A stretch of 64,000 bases of DNA. It comes from Heterocephalus glaber. Taxonomy: Eukaryota; Chordata; Mammalia; Rodentia; Bathyergidae. Positions 58,992 through 64,000 of the stretch are shown here, one piece after another; within the stretch, counting starts at the first letter, position 1; every line of letters begins with the position of its first letter. A model generated the notes under the pieces. The model was not told the DNA's origin, did no database searches, and saw only the letters and a list, made by a program, of their open reading frames with translations. Location of the stretch: the NCBI RefSeq assembly GCF_000247695.1, contig NW_004624882.1:94663-158662 (forward strand), read 5' to 3'. Both the position numbers and the translations under genes were made by a program.

Positions 58992-59239
58992 GGGTGGATG
59001 TCATATGTCGGCTACTTGGAAGTCAGCAGGATGGCTACTGTTGCCAACATGAGAAACTTTCTCTTGACAAAATGAAATGTTTTGTCTTTTTATAAATTTT
59101 TTTAACCCACCTGGACTTTGCAAATACCTTAAGCCAGATGTTCTGTCTGCCTTAAGCCAGTTGTTTAGCTCCCACTGAAAACGAGACATGCATGCAGTGA
59201 GACAAGTACCACTTCTTTCTAATGCATGGCCTGGCCTGG
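58992..59239. other. Downstream of GEMIN8, nothing recognised
   Basis: No element recognised. Confidence 0.3.
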
Positions 59240-59385
59240 CTGCTTGGTAAAGGGCCAGAGAATAAGTACTTTTGGTTTTGCAGGCCACAGGGTCTGCGCC
59301 GCAAATGCCCTCAGGGTGTGAAAACAGTCATAGAGGGTAACAAAACAAACTGGGTTCCAATAAAACTTTATTTGTGAAAACAAGC
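59240..59385. repeat. hAT-type relic
   Basis: 'ggtaaagggccagagaataagtac', 'tttgcaggccacagggtctg' and 'gttccaataaaactttatttg' match the hAT family whose other end occurs at 42700. Confidence 0.65.
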
Positions 59386-59390
59386 ATAGC

Positions 59391-59491
59391 GGAGGCCAGC
59401 CTAGGCAACTTAGCAAAATAAAAAATGATACAGACTGGTAGTGTAGCTCAGTGGTAGAGCATGCCTGGGTTCAATGCCCAGTACCAAGGGA
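59391..59491 (+). repeat. B1-ID composite SINE, 5'-truncated
   Basis: B1 3' end ('ggaggccagcctaggcaac') joined to an ID body ('gtgtagctcagtggtagagc') lacking its central part. Confidence 0.85.
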
Positions 59492-60734
59492 GAAAAGGCA
59501 TGGTCTACAGGTGGTAGTTGTACCAACTGCTGCTCTAGCGGAGTGAGAGTCTCCTGTCTGACATTAGTGTTATCTTTTTTTCTCTACAGAGCATTAATGT
59601 CATACAAAATTGAAAGCAAAGTATAATTCCCAAGCTTGGCCACTTCTGTAGTCTCTGTTACAGAGAAGGCACAATTGAGCTGGGACTCTATATAGCAAAT
59701 ATTGTTTTGATAAAGGAATGCATTTCTGAGAATGAAAATCTAAAAATTGATGGGACAGTCCATTTGTAAAAAGCAGCTGCCTCTTAAATAAGTTATTACA
59801 GTCCATTGCCAGGGTGAGCTGTGTTGACCCGACAAGATTAGCACATCCATCAAAGGTTAGGGAAAAGATTTAGTCTTGACGCGTTTCTCCCTAAGAACAC
59901 AGCTTCGCATTCAGCCCCTGCCCTGAGCCAAATCCATTACTTTCATCAGCCCCAGGTGTTTAGTTTTCCAAGCTCTCATTTTATTACTGGAGTTGCAATT
60001 TGTCCTTAGGTTGTTGCAGACAAAGTCAGAATTCACTTGCCCCTGAGGTGACACATGACTAGAATTTCCTATCTTTAGTATTTCTCCTTTTCACTGGAAA
60101 CTCATAGGCCTAGGTGTAAAATAAATGTGACTCAAACACATGCAAAGCAAAGCCATCCTTGCAGCAGGGGCTTAGCTCTTTGGGAGTGAGCACTTCTGTT
60201 TACCTCAGACTCACAACCTCCCAAAGAATACATCATGTGGTCCCACCCCTTGCTGGCTTTGTCATCTTACGTGGCAGTTACTTTGACCTCTAGGTTGTCT
60301 TCCCTTCCTCAAAGTGAGTGTTAATACCACTACCCCTTCATGAGGTCATGACGAGGACCACGTTGCGTAGTGCCTGTGAAACACAGTGCTGGCTACACGG
60401 TCAGTAATCAATATCGATTTATTCCCTGTCTTTAAAACGTGCCGGGGGAGTCTAGGATTTACACTGAAATAGGGAGAACTGTTTCCCTGGCAGCTCTCGA
60501 ACTGATGTGTCGCCTTCTGGGCGACTTATCCCCCCCTCCCTGTTTTTCCTCCCAGGTGTCCCTCGGGGCACCAGTGACTTATTTGTTCAGCACATATTTG
60601 AGTCTTCTTCATCCAGTTGGCTACACCATCCTCTCTGCCCTTGGGGATGGCACTGGGGGCTCAAGGGAGGCAGCCAGGCAGCTGTGACAGCAGTTGCATC
60701 TGTACACTGGTATAGGCAACCAAAAGAGCTAACT
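59492..60734. other. Intergenic; MIR-like relic at 60285-60425
   Basis: 'cttcctcaaagtgagtgttaata' and 'gtgaaacacagtgctggctac' suggest a MIR. No gene. Confidence 0.4.
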
Positions 60735-60910
60735 GGGGCTTCTCAGCCTGTGCACTACTGATATTTGGGGCCAGAGCATTCTCTGTTGAGGGGCGAAGAA
60801 GCTTCCTGTGCATTGTAGGGTGTTTAGCAGCGTCACTGACCTCTACCCACAAGATGCCGATGGCACCCCCACCACCATTGTGACAACCAAGCACGCCTCC
60901 AGACCTTGTC
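60735..60910 (-). repeat. MER5A-like hAT relic (reverse)
   Basis: 'gtgcattgtagggtgtttagcagcg', 'acctctacccacaagatgcc' and 'gtgacaaccaagcacgcctcc' are reversed MER5A blocks. Confidence 0.75.
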
Positions 60911-61901
60911 ACAGACTGAGAAGGGAGGCAGAATCTGCGTATGGGAAACTCCCAGTTGTTTGGAGACTCGAGGACAGTTCAGCACTGGCTACAGAGAACA
61001 CGACACGCAGGTACTGCTCAGATCGCAATGGGGGCTTCCCAACGTGAAGGAAACTGAGAGAATCCTGACCGGGAAACAGCACAGACCCACTGAAGAAAGG
61101 GCTAGATGCAGAAGGAAGGATGTTGGCCAGCGTGACCCGGAATCAGCCTATCAGGTGACTCAGCTAAACCCTCAGCGTGCTCCAGAGAAGCCACACAGCT
61201 AGGGTTGCTTTGATGACAAGAGTCAGACTTCTCAAGGTCCGATTGTTCAGTGTACCTGAGAAGTGTTAAGATGAGACTTTGATCTCTATGGGCCCCAGTC
61301 TAGTTTTTTTTTTCCTCTTACCCTCTTTTCTAAATCCCATTTTTGCTTCTGTTTGGGAGCAACTGTCCAGTGGCTTTTATCCTCTGTGTGTATGACCGAA
61401 TATTTGCATACCTAGTTCTAATTAATTGTCCCTGGCTCTTTGGGCAACTGTAGAAAAATCTGTAGATGGCTCAACTGATAGGAACACAGGTTGGAAGTGC
61501 CAATGTCTGCTGGGTAAAAAACCTCTTTTTTCTCTCTAGGTAGAGAGAGAGCACGTAACACTGACACCAACTGTGGGGTCACCCCCAGCACAAAGCAGCT
61601 CTTCAGTGGCCACTAGCTGGGTGTCATGTGACACTATCTGTCTGGAATTACCATCAGATCCCACAAGACTGCCCCTGCTTCAGTTGCCAGTACCACAAAA
61701 ATAAATAAATATGACCAAGGATACAGCTGAAGAACTAGGCAGAAGTAGTGCAGGTGCAGCATGGAAGAGGGGCAAAGAGGTGGCATGCTTTCCTGGGTAC
61801 GCCACCCTCCAGGCCACTATACGTTCAGCTATCTAGAAGCCCTCAATGCTTCATTGTGTAGATGCGACTGATTAAATCATTGGCCATTGGTGGAAGTTTT
61901 T
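60911..61901. other. Intergenic, no gene seen
   Basis: Only a partial ID tail near 61685-61710 ('gccagtaccacaaaaataaataaat'). Confidence 0.35.
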
Positions 61902-62102
61902 TTCTGGGGGTTTTTGTGGCACTGGGAATTGAACTCAGGGGTGCTGTACTATTGAACCACGTCCCTAGCCTCCTTTTTCATGTTTTTCTTTTGAGACAGG
62001 GTCTCACAAAGTTGCCCAGGGAGAATTTGAACTTGCGATCCTCCTGCCTCAGCCTCCCAAAATGTTGGGATTATAGGTACGCACCACTACACCTGGCTAA
62101 AG
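61902..62102 (-). repeat. B1-ID composite SINE (reverse)
   Basis: Reverse ID then reverse B1. Flanking GGAAGTTTTT (61892-61901) and GGAGGTTTTT (62103-62112) differ at one base. Confidence 0.9.
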
Positions 62103-62349
62103 GGAGGTTTTTAGGACAAAAATGAGAATCCCATCATATATTTTGAAGTAATAATCCTTTGCCACAGTGATCAAGAACCACAGTGACATTGGTCCAAGCT
62201 TGAACAGAGTTGCTGGGCAGTACTTGTCGCATAAGGTTGCAGTGGCCTTTGTGTAAGTTTGTGATCCTGGCAGACTCTTTTATGATGTTAACTATCAGCC
62301 AGTTGTGCATAAAAACCCTTCCTTTATAATGGCCCCGTTTAATTTCTTT
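62103..62349. other. Intergenic spacer, no gene seen
   Basis: No recognisable element except the left copy of the L1 target duplication at 62334-62349. Confidence 0.4.
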
Positions 62350-62751
62350 TTTTTTGTATTAAATTCTTTTATTGGTACATTGTAGGTATACAACACAATT
62401 ATGGGAATTGTACCTTTACATAATGCATCTTGGTTCTTATTTTTTCCCCATTCCTAGCCCTCCCTTCACGCCCTCCACCCTTCCCTATTTACAAAGACTT
62501 TATTTCCATTTTTTCCATTTCTCATCATTTTTTCCTTTCCCTTCTTTCCTTTCCCCTGCCCCTCCCACTACCCCTACCCCTTTGGACCTTTTCTTCCTGT
62601 TTTGCATTATCGATTATCCATTCTAATCATTGGTACATTTTAGGTATACAATATAATGACATTCATCATTGGAAATTTGCACCTTTACATAGTCTCTCTT
62701 GGTTCTTATTTTTCACCCTTGCCCAGCCCTCCCTTCAACCCCTCCAGTCCT
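62350..62751 (-). mobile_element. Recent truncated L1 with doubled 3' UTR
   Basis: A poly(T) start and two tail copies in the same orientation (62350-62625 and 62628-62751) lie between perfect 16-bp duplications CCCGTTTAATTTCTTT (62334-62349 and 62752-62767). Each copy ends with the 'gtatacctaaaatgtaccaat' family motif. Only the outer one has AATAAAA plus a poly(A) run. Confidence 0.85.
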
Positions 62752-62767
62752 CCCGTTTAATTTCTTT

Positions 62768-63213
62768 GTCTAGTTATTTTTGTTGAGGTTGACACAAGGG
62801 ACTCCATGTTGATTCTGACAACTTTCACACCTTTAATCACATGTTCAGTTCCCCTGGCAAACAGCCCCCATCCTGGGGCTTTTCAGGATCCCAAGAGCTG
62901 CCTCGTTCAAACAATAGATGCCTCCATCACGCAAGAAATTCCAAAGGATTTAGGAGCTCTGTGTCAGGAGCCCGAGTCAAAAACCAAATGTTAGAACAAA
63001 ATGTTCTTCTAGAGCCCCTGTCTCCAAAGGGTTGTAGGAGCCAGGGGCAGAGACCAAATATGTGTTTCTTACTCTATCACAATATCCCACAGTGGGGGCA
63101 GGCAGACCACTTGCAGGCCTATGACAGAAAAGATACTCAACACCACTGGTAATCAGAGAGCTGCTAATTAAAATAAGCGTGATATTTCATGCCCTTCCAA
63201 TAGGCAAATGCTT
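62768..63213. other. Intergenic; old L1 fragment at 63120-63213
   Basis: 'aaagatactcaacaccactggtaatcag' is a diverged L1 ORF2 block on the + strand. No gene. Confidence 0.5.
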
Positions 63214-63229
63214 AAAAACCCACATTGAG

Positions 63230-63476
63230 AAAAGGTCCAAAGGGGTAGGGGAAGTGGGAGGGGAAGGGGAAAGGAAAAATTATGAGAAAAGGAAAAAATG
63301 GAAACAAAGTCTTTGTAAATAGGGAAGGGTTGAGGGCGTGAAGGGAGGGCAGGGGAAGGGGGAAAAATAACAGCCAAGATACATCATGTACAGGTACAAG
63401 CACCCAATGATAAATGTAAATGTATTGTATACCTAAAATGTACCAATAAAAGAATTTAAGCAAATAGTGTAAAAAA
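63230..63476 (+). mobile_element. Recent truncated L1 3' tail
   Basis: G-rich purine tract (63239-63360), 'gtatacctaaaatgtacc', AATAAAA and a poly(A) tail. Perfect 16-bp target duplication AAAAACCCACATTGAG (63214-63229 and 63477-63492). The site reads TT|AAAA, the preferred L1 endonuclease target. Confidence 0.92.
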
Positions 63477-63635
63477 AAAAACCCACATTGAGGTAGGAGT
63501 GTAAGAAGTCCTGATTTAGGATCAATCGAATGGCCTTTTAGAGAGGCCAGCTTTGCCGCTGAGGGGAACACAGACTGGAAGTCCCAAAGAGAAGAGCACG
63601 GTGACATTTTCCTATAAAGTTAGAACATACACGTG

Positions 63636-63988
63636 TGACATGGTTTACATCAGCCTCCTGCACTCATAGGCGGGGCTTCTGAAAGGTGAATGGATTGTGG
63701 GGGCTTAGAGCTGACTTGCTGTCAGGAGGTGGGGTCTGGTCAGAAGGGGCGGGTCACTGAGGGCGTGGCCTGGAAGGGTTTCTCTCCCTCCCAGCCTCTC
63801 CCTTCACTCTCTGCTTTGGCCGCCATGCCTTGAGCAGCTTTTCTCTGCCACCCCGGTGCCATGCTGCTTCTGCCTTGGAGCCCGCCAACTATGGACTGAA
63901 ACCTCTACAAACTGAACCAAAATAAACTCCTCGGTTAAGCTGTAGGTGCCGGGTACTGTGTCTCAGTACAAGGAAAATGACTAAGACT
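63636..63988 (+). mobile_element. MaLR-type LTR at window end
   Basis: Starts 'tgacatggtttacatcagcc', has AATAAA at 63922-63927 and ends 'gactaagacta'. Same family as 6294 and 16059. The target duplication is not clear. Confidence 0.75.
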
Positions 63989-64000
63989 ATGCATGACCCC

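Larger units (their letters stand above)
58357..59364 (+). other. GEMIN8: Candidate GEMIN8 3' UTR and first poly(A) signal
   Basis: No canonical AATAAA lies between the stop and 59358. The first is 59359-59364, inside a hAT relic; another is at 60120-60125. A weaker variant could be used earlier. The end of the transcript is therefore uncertain. Confidence 0.3.

Noticed and set aside
14869..59491. ID elements as functional tRNA genes
   Set aside because: They keep pol III box-like sequences but do not form a tRNA cloverleaf and carry A-rich tails and target duplications of SINEs.
62372..63607. Several 80-130 codon frames near the right end
   Set aside because: They lie in L1 3' UTR sequence, which is noncoding.

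Overview
The window is mammalian nuclear DNA. It has split genes with GT-AG introns, a CpG-rich promoter, long stretches without genes and dense retrotransposons. The SINEs are ID-type (tRNA-derived, with pol III A and B boxes), 7SL-derived B1-type and B1-ID composites, so the source is a rodent. Composites alongside B1 copies with an internal duplication suggest a lineage outside mouse and rat, such as the beaver/kangaroo-rat or squirrel side. The species cannot be fixed from sequence alone. The one gene, GEMIN8, is X-linked in human and mouse, so this is probably X-chromosome sequence.

From 1 to about 37.5 kb I find no functional protein-coding gene. This part holds an L1 5' end with ORF1 (reverse strand, 1-1060), a 5'-truncated L1 with decayed ORF2 and target-site duplication (3354-6045), and a three-level LTR nest (6156-7496). 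It also holds a partial MaLR provirus (9653-11530), further MaLR LTRs, L1 3' tails, an L2/CR1-type relic (33221-33769), MER5A-like and other hAT relics, MIR/L2 fragments and simple repeats.

From 37.5 to about 59 kb lies GEMIN8 on the + strand. It starts in a CpG-rich promoter (about 37545-37900). A start-codon exon (46005-46049) supplies only four codons, followed by a large coding exon (46886-47342) and a last coding exon (58100-58356). Together they encode a 241-residue protein. GEMIN8 is a subunit of the SMN complex, which assembles Sm cores on spliceosomal snRNAs. Its introns carry many SINEs, including a tandemly expanded ID-derived array containing an assembly gap, and a palindromic TTAA-bounded element. 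An ID SINE has inserted just after the stop codon.

From 59 to 64 kb the sequence is intergenic and repeat-rich. It includes two L1 tails in opposite orientation, each with perfect 16-bp target-site duplications, and a MaLR LTR at the edge.

No prokaryotic, CRISPR or novel multi-gene system is present. The most unusual items are the SINE multimer, the TTAA-bounded palindromic element, a (GT)12 tract next to the last GEMIN8 splice acceptor, a possible in-frame upstream start in GEMIN8 exon 1, and an L1 insertion with a doubled 3' UTR.
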